Positions 10,648 through 21,780 of a stretch of 64,000 nucleotides of DNA are shown piece after piece. A program made the position numbers and the translations under genes. This DNA comes from Acanthacorydalis orientalis (Eukaryota > Arthropoda > Insecta > Megaloptera > Corydalidae): NCBI GenBank assembly GCA_034766995.1, contig CM068316.1, forward strand, positions 27,316,606-27,380,605. The letters run 5' to 3'. Under the pieces are notes generated by a model. The model did not search any database and was not told the origin of the DNA. It saw only the letters and a list, made by a program, of their open reading frames with translations. How positions within the stretch are numbered: position 1 is the stretch's first letter; every line of letters begins with the position of its first letter.

Positions 10648-11194
10648 AAATGTATAACGCTTGTACATGAATGTGTCTTGTCATAATATAACATGGTTCT
10701 TGGAATATATGAAGGTTATTGGATGCTAAAATCATATACTCTGTCGACAAATAATTATAAAAGTCAATGATTTATTATCGAAATATGTTAGTTGAGAATT
10801 TTAGTACAACATTAATTAATCATTCAACCTATCACATATCTTATATTTCCTTTCAAAATATCGTTTTTCAGAAAATTTTCAATAATAGTGTGTACTTTCT
10901 GTTTAATAGAACGTGTGATGTTGAAACTGTACATAAGTCTCATATAACTAATGTAAAATCATTATTAATTAATAAAAAGCATGTTTCAAAAAGAAGACTT
11001 TTCTTGGTTAATCCGTATTTAAGTATTTTCTTGAATCATATACTTTTATAAAGTAAATATAAAGAAAAATATCTTTCTATATGTAAAAAGTAATTCCATC
11101 GCAAAATTTCCATAAAAAAATCTTTTTTTGTTCGTGCAGACCACCTTCTCGGAATGCCGCTCCATCCACTACACTCAACAAGTACCACATTAAT
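10123..11194. other. AT-rich non-coding stretch with a (TA)n array
   Basis: Contains a TA/TACA array at 10540-10643. The 94-codon frame at 10767-11051 has no recognisable motif and the composition expected of chance AT-rich ORFs. Nothing else seen. Confidence 0.5.
10571..10643. repeat. (TA)n microsatellite
   Basis: About 70 bp of TA with a single TAC interruption, preceded by (GTAT)/(CATA) units from about 10530. Confidence 0.95.
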
Positions 11195-11584
11195 CATTTC
11201 CATTCTCGATCATCAATGGTTGGTTTATGGATACCGTGTGGTCTCTGTTCTGATTGGTTGACATCAATCACATGTATGCAACTCTCTCACGGCGTAAAAC
11301 TAAAGAAGTGTATACGATTTCAATGCAAAACTAATGACATTTATTCAAAATATTGTATTCACTGAAGCTTTAGAGTAAAAAATTTTTTTTCATATTTTAA
11401 CATTATATTTTGTTGTTAATTTTTATGAATTTTTCCAATAAAAATGTTATGACTTACATTTTACTCAGATTATTTGTGTGTATAATTTGTTAATTTCTGT
11501 TACTTGTCGAGAAAGAACGAGCAGGAGGAGAAGCCCCTTACTTACCCCACCTCAAGGGTAAGTAAGGGGCAGAGCCTCCTGATA
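11195..11584 (+). mobile_element. Helitron-like 3' region, copy 1
   Basis: Shares ordered blocks with 60990-61344: ttctgattggttgacatcaat, an AATAAAAATxTxATGACTTACATTTTA-like block, then a tract like atttgttaatttctgtta just before a G-rich terminal zone. It ends in a long hairpin (11522-11581) followed by CTGAT, compatible with the Helitron CTRR|T rule. The 5' boundary is not determined and no Rep/helicase coding is present. A foldback MITE of another type is possible. Confidence 0.5.
11522..11581. repeat. Strong two-tier hairpin
   Basis: A perfect 15-bp stem (11533-11547 pairing with 11556-11570) with an 8-base loop, enclosed by a second perfect 7-bp stem, caggagg (11522-11528) with cctcctg (11575-11581). 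It sits at the end of a Helitron-like region, where a terminal hairpin is expected, but it is longer than the usual Helitron stem. Confidence 0.85.
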
Positions 11585-11641
11585 ATTAAAAAAAGAAAAT
11601 AAGCACTGATAAATTCAAATGTTCATTATAACAAGCAAAAT

Positions 11642-11931
11642 TATTTTCATTATAAATATCAATTATTAATTCTATTAATATTAAAAGTTCAATATTTCCT
11701 TTTCCAATTTATATATTTTTCTAACAAGTTATTTTCAAATATCAAAGATGTTTATGAAACAGAAACTGATATATTGGTATACTTTTTGATGGTTTGAAAG
11801 AATGATTTTTTTAACTTTGTGAGGTTGATGCTGTTCTTCAACAAAAACACTCCACAAGTCATGAATAAGTTTCGTCACTGAAAAGACAACTTATATGAGA
11901 AATGTAAAGAAAAACAAAAAACAGTAAAAAA
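11642..11931 (+). repeat. Direct repeat, copy 1 (about 290 bp)
   Basis: Near-identical to 12607-12903 in the same orientation, sharing long words such as attctattaatattaaaag, ttttcaaatatcaaagatgt and ccacaagtcatgaataag. Copies differ by scattered substitutions and small indels. They lack TG...CA ends, so LTRs are unlikely; a local duplication or two insertions of one repeat family fit better. Confidence 0.9.
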
Positions 11932-12105
11932 TGTAAATAACGATAAAATTTTATTTATATTGAAGTTTATGATATATTTTATAAAATGACTGTAATCCAT
12001 GATTTATTTTAACAAAGACAATCTATTAAAAAGAGAAAAATAAATGCACGAAGTTGCCCTATTTTAAAAGTATGTACCTAAATTGTGTCGCAAAAATGAA
12101 GGGAT

Positions 12106-12121
12106 GACGAGTATACTCGTC
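12106..12121. repeat. Perfect 16-bp palindrome
   Basis: gacgagtatactcgtc reads the same on both strands. A near copy follows 120 bp downstream (12225-12242). It could be a dimeric protein-binding site or a subterminal repeat of an unrecognised transposon. Confidence 0.85.
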
Positions 12122-12224
12122 CAACGCAGAATTTATGCAAATGCTGTAAAATTTAATTAAATTGTAATGAAAAAACATTATTTCTATAGAAAATCAATAT
12201 TTTTAAAACTCAAATTCATCATCA

Positions 12225-12242
12225 TGACGAATATACTCGTCA
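12225..12242. repeat. Near-perfect 18-bp palindrome
   Basis: tgacgaatatactcgtca differs from a perfect palindrome at one pair and shares its core with the palindrome at 12106-12121. Confidence 0.8.
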
Positions 12243-12606
12243 TACAAAGCTACAGGTTAAATTATTAATATTTGAAATTGTTTTATAAAAAAATGTTATG
12301 AATTTGCAGTAATTATAATTTATTATTTTTATTTTTTAGTTTCACATCTTTATTTTATCTTAAGTGGACAATAATTAAAGATCTTTTATAAATCAGATAT
12401 AAAGTATAAATAATGTCGTCTATAAGAAACAGAATTTATATTTTTGTTTATTTATTATTCAATATGAAAAGAAAATAATAAAAATTAAAAATTATCAAAA
12501 AAACATTTTTCAAGACTTGTGTACAATATTATTTAATAAACACAAATGTTGCTAAGAATAACTATATTATATTTTACATTTACTATTAAATTAAAAATAG
12601 TTAAAA

Positions 12607-12903
12607 TATTTTTCATTATAAATATCAATTATTAATTCTATTAATATTAAAAGTTCAATATTTTCTTTTCCAATTTATATATTTTTTTTAACACAAGTTA
12701 TTTTCAAATATCAAAGATGTTTACGAAACCGAAACTGATATGTTGGTATACTTTTTGATGGTTTAAAAGAATGATTTTTTTTAATTTCGTGAGGTTGATA
12801 CTGTCCTTCAACAAAAACACACCACAAGTCATGAATAAGTTTCGCCACTGAAAAGACAACTTATATGATAAATGTAAAGAAAAACAAGAAAAACAGTAAA
12901 AAA
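12607..12903 (+). repeat. Direct repeat, copy 2 (about 297 bp)
   Basis: Second copy of 11642-11931, about 965 bp downstream in the same orientation. The paired palindromes lie between the two copies. Confidence 0.9.
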
Positions 12904-13395
12904 ATTGTTAAAACGAAATGCAGAAGTAGTAAAGTCGTCACATAATAAACCCTTTTTATAACTGCAGCAGTTCATTTTATTTACAAAAATTACAATAATC
13001 TTATATTTATCATTTATCTAGTGATAGATATGATATCAAATAAGTATTAGTGACAATCGTAAGAATTAATATGTGATAAAAATAGTGATTATATGACGAT
13101 TTATATATCAGATGTTTTAAAAATGTTTACGTTATATAACAAACCTTATCTATATCTTATACTAATTTATAAATATAAGAACAGAAATTCAGGGAATGAA
13201 CATGAATTTGGTTTCTACAAAATAATTACAATATAATTAATCTGACACCATAGACAGTCAGGTTCGATAGAAATGAAGAGCATTAAAAATAAGGAAGGCT
13301 GAAGACTATCATATACGAATCAGATTTCAATTATATTGAGTAGTATTACTGTAAGTAATGTATTGTATGATGAATATGCATCATCAAACGCACAC

Positions 13396-13398
<3 letters not shown>

Positions 13399-13442
<44 letters not shown>
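13399..13442. repeat. (TA)n microsatellite
   Basis: 44 bp of pure TA followed by a GT-rich tract (cgtgtgtgtatatg). Confidence 0.95.
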
Positions 13443-13447
<5 letters not shown>

Positions 13448-14477
13448 GTGTGCGAGTATGCGTGTGTGTATATGTCGATAATTATGACAGTAGACTAAGT
13501 CAAAAAATTGAAAAAATGATTTTATTAATTGTTTTATATTACAATTATTTATATTTTAATAATCTAGAAATTTTTATAGTGGACTAACTCATTTACTTTT
13601 TGATGCAGTTTGTTTTTTTTTTGGAAAAATGCATGTACCTATTTTTCTATAAAACTATATTTATTTTCAAGTTAAATAACCCTTAAGTCAACTTCTATGC
13701 TTACAGCTCTCAAACGAATAATTATATTAATATTGGAAAATAAAAACTCTAGAGAAATCAATTACAAAGAGAAAGAAAATATTAAAGGTGAATTGATTTC
13801 TATGTGGTGGTGATTCGTTCATTGGTTGAAAATGTAATGGATCAGATTCTTAAAAAATGCCTTTTATCAGATGTTTTATAAAACATCTTTATATGATAGT
13901 TCAAAATTTGAGATTTCAGATATTTTACCCAAAAACGGAAGGTCGAAAATATACCAAAAAAAATTAATTATTCCTATTGTATGCGAGTATCCAATAGCTT
14001 ACAAAGGAAAAACATAAGGATATAATGAATCTATTACTGTAGTACATTCCTCCAGTTTTCCATGAATGTTTTTGTACTCACAAAACATCACAAAAAAAAT
14101 CTGTTATTGAAGAAGAAGAAATCTAGTTTTTTTTTCTAAATTAAGTTAACATGAACTACAGAATGTAAGTTAATAATATTGTTTATAATTTCCTTCTTTG
14201 AATAAAACTAATAAAAATAATACATAATTTTTTTATGTCATTTTTAAGATGTTTGAATGATTTTGGAACTAGTCTAATTCATATGATATATTAAGACACA
14301 CATATTTTTTCATAATGTTTGTAAAAACCTATAATTACATAAAAGATTTACATTATTACAGTTAGTAATTTAGAAAATATTTTGTTACAAAATGGAAAAA
14401 TATTTTTTTATTACACACAAACGCAAAGGTATAAATATGTCAATACGAAAAATATATGACTTAGTACACTGTAACAG

Positions 14478-14527
<50 letters not shown>
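14478..14527. repeat. (TA)n microsatellite
   Basis: About 48 bp of TA ending in ATGTATA; explains the Ile-Tyr run in the 14392-14586 frame. Confidence 0.95.
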
Positions 14528-14530
<3 letters not shown>

Positions 14531-15007
14531 TAACTATTTTTTTTATCGCTATGTGTAAAAATTCGGTAAAACTATTAATGTTCTAAAAACACCAGAAATT
14601 AAATTAAAATGTTAGTTCGACCGCGATCTTTTTTCGCTATTTAAATAAATTTGACAACAAATGTTTTAATTTAGAATTAATTTTATACATTTTTTAAACA
14701 TTAGACTTGGTTTGGAAACATTTAATTTTTGGATATATTTAGAAACATATAAAGACAAAAAACAAAATTGATTTAATAAGGAAATATAGTACATAAATAC
14801 CTAAGAAGAAACAGTGTTGTAAATAATAAAAAGAAAACAAATTCGAAAAGAAAATATAACTTAACTTTGGTCTCGCAACAGCAATAGTGCATTGCAAAAG
14901 AAAATTTACTGAAAAGTAAATGACTATTTTGCTAAAGTTGTGTAAATAAAAATCAATTCTCTACGATTCCTCTTTTCATTAAATTTCTTACTATCTCTCT
15001 CTCTCTT

Positions 15008-15008
<1 letters not shown>

Positions 15009-15050
<42 letters not shown>
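15009..15050. repeat. (TA)n microsatellite, left flank of MITE
   Basis: TA array preceded by (CT)n (about 14994-15006) and ending exactly at the MITE terminus. Confidence 0.95.
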
Positions 15051-15052
<2 letters not shown>

Positions 15053-15258
15053 GTGCTTCAACTTAGGTTTTCACACGAAAGTATTAAAAAAAACTTCAAA
15101 AATTTAAAAAAATATTTTATCCCCCATTTTAGTATTTTAGATCAATTGTATTTTAGTATTGAATTGAACTAAAACACTAAATAAAAAATAAAATGCTTTT
15201 TCTTAACCCCTACGTCCCCTTTTAGTACTTTCATGTGGAAACATAAACTAAATCAGCT
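15051..15258. mobile_element. Palindromic TA-flanked MITE, copy 1
   Basis: A 208-bp inverted-repeat element. Left end: gggtgcttcaacttaggttt then cacacgaaagtattaaaaaa. The right end on the other strand reads agctgatttagtttatgttt then ccacatgaaagtactaaaag. The centre is also symmetric (tttagtattttagat...gaactaaaacactaaat). Both ends adjoin (TA)n. Related copies are at 40209-40394, 40918-41034 and 54461-54597. No coding capacity. Target TA points to a Tc1/mariner-mobilised MITE. Confidence 0.75.
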
Positions 15259-15281
15259 ATATATATATATATATATATATT
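15259..15281. repeat. (TA)n microsatellite, right flank of MITE
   Basis: Short TA array abutting the right terminus of the MITE. Confidence 0.9.
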
Positions 15282-16843
15282 ATATAAAATTAAAACTTTT
15301 ACAGTTACTCATTTTTAGTAGAACACAAGTAATTCATTTAAAATGGTTTATATTTAAATATTCCTGGATCAAAGTGTACAAGAATTAAAAATTACTATTA
15401 TACTATTACATTAATATTACTATATTATAAAGTATCTTTTCAAAAAAAGAAATCACGCAGAAAAAATTTACAAAAAAACTTAGTTTCAATTGCTTTTAAA
15501 TAGCAAAAGAGATTAAACTTTCAAGAAGTAAAATACAAATTCAATTATATGAAAAACCTGTTTTTCATAATTAAGCTTTGAAAATTGTAATGTTATTAAA
15601 GTTTAGCAATAAATTTAAAGGTTGGCAACGTTAATGTTTTTAAATATATTTTATGCTCATAATACAAGTTTCATGCATTTGAACTTTTAAATAATTACGA
15701 ACAAAACAAAGCTACGTAAAGTTAGTTGCTCAAGTCTCATGTGATCTCCTTTAATATCTCTACGTGACTTGGCATGTACTCTGCAAAATAAATTAAATGT
15801 AAAAATGTGTATAAATTGCGTTTCCATTTATGTGAATACAATGTGGATACTATTTTTGTTTATTTTTCGTTTTCAAAACGAAATTATGAATTTTTTAAAA
15901 TTCTTGTTTAAATTTTACAAGTTTTCAATTCATTTCGTTAAAAATATTTGCTTTTATATCTTTCAGACGAAATGTAATATCAAATATGAACTGAGAAGCT
16001 ATTTGATAAAAAAAAGTTGTTTTCAATTAATAATACTTTGAATTTGTCATTTATCGCTGCTATTTCTTAGAACAAAAACTTTTATGCACTAAATAAATCA
16101 TTTTCATCACATTAAATAAAATAAAATATGAACCATAGACTTGAAAAATCATGCAATATTTTATTCTTATATTAAATGCCACCGAATATGTACACATATA
16201 GTGCTATAAAAAGAAAATTATTGAAGTGACGCAGCTGTGACATTTTCATGAAGGAAATAAATTGTGTGGAATACGTAAACAAAATCAACATTTATTTATA
16301 CGCGGCTCATAACTGATACGCTCAAAGAAAAGGTAGATTTACTTGCTAGTTGAAAACATTTTTTTCTACTTTTGTATTCATAAGGATTGAATAATTTACG
16401 GCGAATTTGTGGAACGAAAAAAAAACATACAATCTCTATTCAAATTGCATCATATCTTTAAAACTAAACGTCATTTTTTCAGAAGTTTAATCAACAAACT
16501 CATTCCGAAATAATTTTATTTTTTAAAAATCAGTAGAACGTACTGACTTACTCTTAAATGTAAATTATTTTTTTTTTTTATAAATGATTGTACATATCTA
16601 ACAAACTACTGAACATTATTTTAAATTATATTAATGTGCATAATGTTAGTAGTTTCGAAGATAAATATATTCATACTTCAATGAGAAAGAACACTTTATA
16701 AATTTAACTTAAAATATAATACTTTTCTTAAACAAATCTACTTTAGAATATATATAAAGACAATATATATTCCTCTGTAATTTTATAGACACATAAACAC
16801 AAATCTACTACCCATAAGCACACAGTCACATACACAGATATGT
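15282..16843. other. AT-rich non-coding stretch
   Basis: The 90-codon frame at 15769-16041 is rich in Phe, Lys and Asn, as chance AT-rich frames are, and has no motif I know. Nothing else recognised. Confidence 0.5.
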
Positions 16844-16865
16844 ATATATATATATATATATATAT

Positions 16866-17740
16866 GGTTTTTAAATAAGGGAAAGGTATCTTTGACAATT
16901 GATTAAAAGGTTAAGTATCAAAAAATTTTCCCGTCACTTTCTGACGGATTTATTCGTCTACGTTTTTCATTTGTTAATATGGTGTGGTATACAGTTCAAC
17001 GACATACTGAAATAATAAAATTTTATTATCAAAATCAGTGTTCGATTAGATAAAAAAATCGTGTTTAGCAACGAGGCTCATTTTTGGTTGAACGACTTCA
17101 TAAAAAATCCAAATTGTCGAATTTAGGCGAGTGAAAATCTTCTAGAGATGCAAGAGCATCCACTATATTCGGAAAAAGTGAATGTCTGGTGCGGACTTTG
17201 GTCTGGTGGTTTCATTGGCCCGTATTTCTTCCAAGATAAGGTTGGTGCTGCATGGATCGTAACTGGCGACCGATCAGAGATTTCATTTCCCTCAATTAGA
17301 AGGTATGAATCTTACAAACATGTGGTTCCTAAAAGACGGCCCCATATGCCATACATTCTGAGAGACTATGAGTGTACTAAATGAGCGTTTCAACGGGTTT
17401 TTAATTCCCCGATTTGGTGACATCGACTGATCTCCAAGATCGTATAATTTGACATTACTGGATTACTTTTCGTGGGGTTATGTTGAATCATTAGTCTATA
17501 GAGACAAGCCACGAACAACTAATGACCACAAGACAAATATCACTCGCGTTATTCGACAAAGAGAGCCGCAATTATGCGAGTAAGGCATGCCATCAAAAGA
17601 AGCTGTGGTGGCCATTTAAATGATGTCGTGTTTCGAACATTATGGCAAATAATGTTCTTTCAAATAGACAAAAAAAAATTGACGTACATAATAAAATATG
17701 TGTTTTATTTAAATTCAAAGATCACTGGAAAACCCCTGTA
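16866..17740 (+). mobile_element. Tc1/mariner-type element, copy 2, internally deleted
   Basis: Starts right after a TA array (16844-16865). The N-terminus MVWYTVQRHTEIIKFYYQN lies at about 16979-17035 and is fused by deletion to VRLDKKIVFSNEAHFWLN, then, after stops, SEKVNVWCGLWSGGFIGPYFF (frame 17148-17384). Later pieces resemble LTLLDYFSWGYVESLVY and a C-terminal helix. The first catalytic D is replaced by N (FSNEAHF), and the second catalytic box is unrecognisable. Ends ggttttt... and, on the opposite strand, ggggttttcc... may be eroded terminal repeats. Same lineage as 1450-2464. Confidence 0.75.
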
Positions 17741-17751
17741 TATATAAATAT

Positions 17752-17862
17752 ATCATCATCATCTTCAGCCCTGTTAATACACTGCTGGATAAGGCTTCTT
17801 TCATGATTTTCCATTTTTATTTGTACTCATCATGTAAGGTTTTGAGACCATGACCGCCACGC

Positions 17863-17864
<2 letters not shown>
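17752..17864 (-). mobile_element. LINE 3' tail fragment
   Basis: On the minus strand it reads tggaaaatcatgaaagaagc, cagcagtgtattaacagggc and ends in (GAT)n. The same terminal block is at 34449-34500 and, diverged, at 60177-60245, so it is the 3' end of one RTE-related LINE family with a GAT-repeat tail. Confidence 0.75.
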
Positions 17865-17866
<2 letters not shown>

Positions 17867-17954
<88 letters not shown>

Positions 17955-17955
17955 C

Positions 17956-17994
<39 letters not shown>
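17867..17994. repeat. Long (TA)n microsatellite
   Basis: About 128 bp of TA with one CATACATA interruption, wedged between a LINE tail and a mariner terminus. Confidence 0.96.
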
Positions 17995-17995
<1 letters not shown>

Positions 17996-18718
17996 GATTG
18001 TTATATGATAAGTTTGGTTAATTTCTATGATTTGGCGTCACCATTCATTTGGTAATGTCACGGCTACTACCAAGTATCACTTTTCAAATTAGCATAGGCG
18101 AAATTTCAGCCAGAGATGCGTTGTTCACGTTCTACAGATATTTGAAGCGAACACTGTCGCAGTTGCCGTAAAAATGGTGAAAAAACGAGTAGGATTTTTT
18201 ACGCCGATTCATCATAGTGGATGAAATATGGATCCACCACTACACACCTCAGTCGAAGCAGCAGTCAAAGCAGTAGACAATGACTGGTGTAAGGTCGCCG
18301 AAGAATAAGATCATTTTGGCGGCTGGGAAGGTGATGGCCAATACTTTTTTTTTGAATTCCCAAGGTTTATCCTGATTGACTACTTACCGAAGGGAAAAAC
18401 GATAACAGAAGCCTATTATACAACATAGAGCTGAAATAAAAACGGCCAAGATTGGCACACAAAAAAGTGTTCTTTCACATGGACACCGTGCCGTCTCACA
18501 AATCGATCGTCGCAATGGCAACATTGCCAAATTAGGTTTCGAATTGATTCTTCACCAACCTATTCTCCAGACTTGACCCCGTGTAACTTCTTCCTCTTCG
18601 CAAACTTAAAAACTTATCTCGTTGCGAAGAAATCCTCATTGAATGAGGATGTCATCTCCGCCATCAATGAGAAAAAACGGTGTTTAACTTGCTTTTTTAC
18701 CATACTTATCAAACGACA
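17995..18718 (+). mobile_element. mariner element (mauritiana-like), degenerate, copy A
   Basis: Begins cgattgttatatgataagtt at the edge of a TA array and ends tatcaaacgacac, whose reverse complement starts gtgtcgtttgataa, an eroded terminal repeat pair. Coding pieces in order: RRFITVDETWIHHY-like sequence at 18205-18245, GEVRA/SPKKxxxFWRLGRxWP-type linker, LIDYLPKGKTITEAYY at 18370-18420, an FHMDTVPSHKS block near 18475, PTYSPDLTPCNFFLFANLK at 18555-18610. Stops and frameshifts abound, and a deletion removes the C-terminal part. Copy B of the same lineage is at 33464-34248. Confidence 0.8.
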
Positions 18719-18739
18719 CATATATATATATACATACAT

Positions 18740-18808
<69 letters not shown>
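18719..18808. repeat. (TA)n/(CA)n compound microsatellite
   Basis: TA, then (CA)7-like, then a long TA run. It sits between two transposon termini. Confidence 0.95.
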
Positions 18809-18810
<2 letters not shown>

Positions 18811-18824
18811 TTTATGTATGTATA

Positions 18825-20303
18825 CAGAGCGTTTCACTTAAAACTTAACACACGGTTTTCATCTCTGCTTTTGACTATACAAAAAAGTTGTTAATTGCGA
18901 CCTCCCTTAATTTTATGCATAGAATTAGAATCTTTCGTACGAAATTTTTTTCGACGTCACCTTAGCGTAGAAATTGACGTCAACTTTTTATATCAAATAG
19001 GAACAACTATTTTTGATTTCATAGTAATAAACTTTTTTTCATGAAAAATGGGAAGAAGGACTGTAATATCGATTAAATAACCTCGGAGATAAAAATTTTA
19101 GAAAATTGGAAAATTTACAGATTTTAGAGAACAGTGAAATCTGCGTTTTTACACCTTCTATCTCGAATATCTCAAAAACGGTTGAATAATAAACTCACGT
19201 GGAAGTAGAAAAAGCAATAGCTCGGGTAAACCAATCAGTAGATCAAGCAAGTAGAGCAATCAAGAAAGGTGTCCAATACACAATTCTATTCAAGTGAAGC
19301 GTCACTTATATGGAGTGTCCTTGACAGGTCGACAGGGATTTGAATCCCTAACTTATCGAAACCACGCTCACCTGACTTAACCCGTCTCGAATTATTCCTG
19401 TGGAGTTTTCTGAAGAATGTGATTTACAGTGAAATTTTCCCTGTCACCGTAGTCGAACAACTTCAAGAAAGAATTTTGACTGTGTTTGAGCCCATAAGTA
19501 GTGACTCAATTATCGCTGCCACAACAATGGAGTTTCGAAGGGCGGTATTTTGTGTGACGCAGGCAGCAGCACATTTCGAATAATATTAATAACTTGAATT
19601 ATTTCAAAATTGAACATAACTTGACGTGACTTGTTTACAATTGTTATTAAATAAAATTATTTGTAACATTTACATTTTCTAAAATTTTTTTTTTTAAATT
19701 ACTGTTCTAATTTCGTGTTATTATAAATAAAATGAGAAACATTTTTACTTTAATGATTACTTTTGTTAACAGTGATTAAACAATTACAATAATAGGAAGG
19801 TGTTGTGTTGTAACAGTTGCCTTTTACAGGACTCTGCTTTTTTAGAGACACGTAAAAGGTAGAAAACTGCGGTTGTTGGTAATCGCTAGGAAATTTAACA
19901 AGCTACTGATTGGTCTACTTCCACTCGAGTTCATTACTCAACCCTTTTCGATATATTCGAGCTAGAAGGAAAAAAAACGCGGTTTTCACTATTTCCTAAA
20001 ATATGTGAATTTCGATATTTTTAAAAATTCTTTTCTCTGCAGCTATCTAACAGATTTTGCTATTCTTTGTCTCATTTTTCATAAAAAAAAATCTAGTTTA
20101 TTAATCTTAAATCAAAAATAGGAGGTTCCATTTGATATAAAAAAGTTGACGTCAAGTTTACATTAAGATAAGATTGAAAAAAAAATTCAGACGAGAGATT
20201 CTAATTCTACACAAAAAAATTAAGGGAGGTCACAATTAACAACTTTTTTGTATAGTCAAAAGCAGAAGTGAAAACCGAGTGTTAAGTACTTAGTGGGACA
20301 CCT
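18825..20303 (+). mobile_element. Tc1/mariner-type element with about 400-bp terminal inverted repeats
   Basis: The left arm (about 18825-19240) and the inverted right arm (about 19895-20303) share long words: gcttttgactatacaaaaaa, gttgttaattg, cctcccttaatttt, agaattagaatct, ttgacgtcaactttttatat and ccaatcagtag. TA flanks both ends. The centre keeps remains of a transposase C-terminus at about 19320-19590: SPDLT, FLWSFLKNV, PVTVVEQLQERILT, IIAATTMEFRRAVFCVTQA. Most of the catalytic core is deleted. Such long arms are unusual for Tc1/mariner but known for some lineages. Confidence 0.8.
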
Positions 20304-21184
20304 ATATATTGCTCACCTATAAGTAATTTTCAATTACGAGATAAATTTTATCTTTTTCGACGAAATCTATTATGAAATAAATATTTATTTTTAAATCAAG
20401 GGATTCATATAAAGTAAAAAGTGATACGATAAATTTATTTCTTATAATCTGGCCAGTTAATTAATGGATATGAATAGTTTTAAATTTCTTTTGTTGAAAA
20501 AAAGTAAAAATTAATAAAAATCGATAAAGCAGTCATTCAACATATTATACTATCAGAATTGTAAAGAGAAACACTACTCAGGTTTAGAAAAATATGACTA
20601 AAAATAAGTACGTTCATAGCAAATGATATGAAAAATCCGTTTCAAAAAGTTGATAATTTTAGGATAGACGGTCAAAAAAATATTCCGAGTGACTTTTAAA
20701 TTTCGACGAAAATACATTAAAGGACCGTACGCATGATCAATGTCCTCGTCGGTATTTTCTCTGCAAATCTAATACAGAAAGTAAAACGGAACTTCTGTAA
20801 TATAAAAACAGTCGACTTAGCATTCTGGTACCATCTTAAGGTTGATCTCTCTCTATATATCTAGTTGACGGCAGTTAAACGACCAGCATCGCACCGACAG
20901 TTTTCTTGTTAATTCTCGCTATCCGCTCTGAAAGTGACCGTCATTTACAGACAACCGAGTTTTCACAAAATAATTTTTCCTCACAAAATACATTTTCTTT
21001 TTATAATTAAAATTGTCCAATAATTGAGTGTTGGGAATTGTTATGTTACATATTCGCATTATGATGGTGCTACCATTAGTCTCAGAGCGACACAAAAAAT
21101 CTAATTTACTTTAATCGATCACATCTATTCCTACTTTCATGCTTATTTAGTTGTGATTATCGGAAAGTCATTTTGTCACAATGT
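20304..21184. other. Unassigned stretch with a more G+C-rich patch
   Basis: Mostly AT-rich. 20690-20960 is richer in G+C and contains CpG-bearing words (gaccgtacgcatgatc, cgaccagcatcgcaccgaca, ctatccgctctg), as in eroded mobile elements or a 5' exon, but no frame or terminus could be assigned. Confidence 0.4.
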
Positions 21185-21780
21185 ACAGGGGCGGTTTGAA
21201 GAGTAACTCGGTTGAATATTAAATCATAATAGATCGCGTACATTAGATACGTAAAAATCGTTAAGTTCATTTGACCCAAATCGTTTTTCAGTCAAGACAT
21301 TTTTGAGTTTAGTAAACAGATAGAAGTACGAAGAAGACAAATCAGGGGAATATGGTGGATACCGAATGATTTTAAACTTCAATTTGACAGATTTTTGCTC
21401 AGCGACAACGCTTGAATAAGCCGACGTATTGTCAATGTGAAACAACATTTTTTTCTTGACAAATTTTGGGACATTTTTCCGTGATCACTAGTTTCAACTT
21501 CTCCAAAAGTGCTGCAGAGTATTGTCCAGTAAAATTTTTTTTGCATCCTAAACAACTTATGCTACCACCTTTCCAACCGAGTGAACCGTCTTTGTCTTCA
21601 TCGAAGCCGTTTCATCGCGTACAATCCACTGTTTTGATTGCGTTTTCAATTATGATATGTAATGGCGAATCCAAGTTTCATCCATGATCTCAAAACATCG
21701 TATGAAATCCATTAAATTCTTCTTGAACAGTCGATCCAGAAGTCGATTGATTTTAAATTCATTCAACCAAAGTCGACCGG
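21185..21780 (-). pseudogene. mariner transposase remnant, minus strand
   Basis: On the minus strand: KNLMDFIRCFEIMDETWIRHY at about 21735-21670 (first catalytic region, D changed from the usual VDE/GDE context but D present), GSLGWKGGSISCLGCKKN and GQYSAALLEKLKLVI in the middle, then VVSHRQ/LFHIDNTSAYSS at 21448-21410 (second D kept in DN) and YPPYSPDLSSSYFYLFTKLK at 21360-21300, where the third acidic position falls in SSSY and is lost. At least three frames. The left end caggggcggtttgaagagta may be the terminal repeat; no partner found. Confidence 0.75.

Larger units (their letters stand above)
12904..15008. other. AT-rich non-coding stretch with two (TA)n arrays
   Basis: Holds TA arrays at 13399-13442 and 14478-14527. 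No coding or transposon signature recognised. Confidence 0.5.

Noticed and set aside
12106..12242. CRISPR array or bacterial operator
   Set aside because: Only two palindromes, no regular repeat-spacer pattern, and the whole context is eukaryotic.
11642..12903. The direct repeats as LTRs of a small retroelement
   Set aside because: The copies do not begin with TG or end with CA, show no flanking duplication, and nothing resembling a primer-binding site follows the left copy.
15769..16041. 90-codon ORF as a gene
   Set aside because: Residue use (Phe, Lys, Asn, Ile) reflects base composition; there is no motif, splice context or repeat relation.
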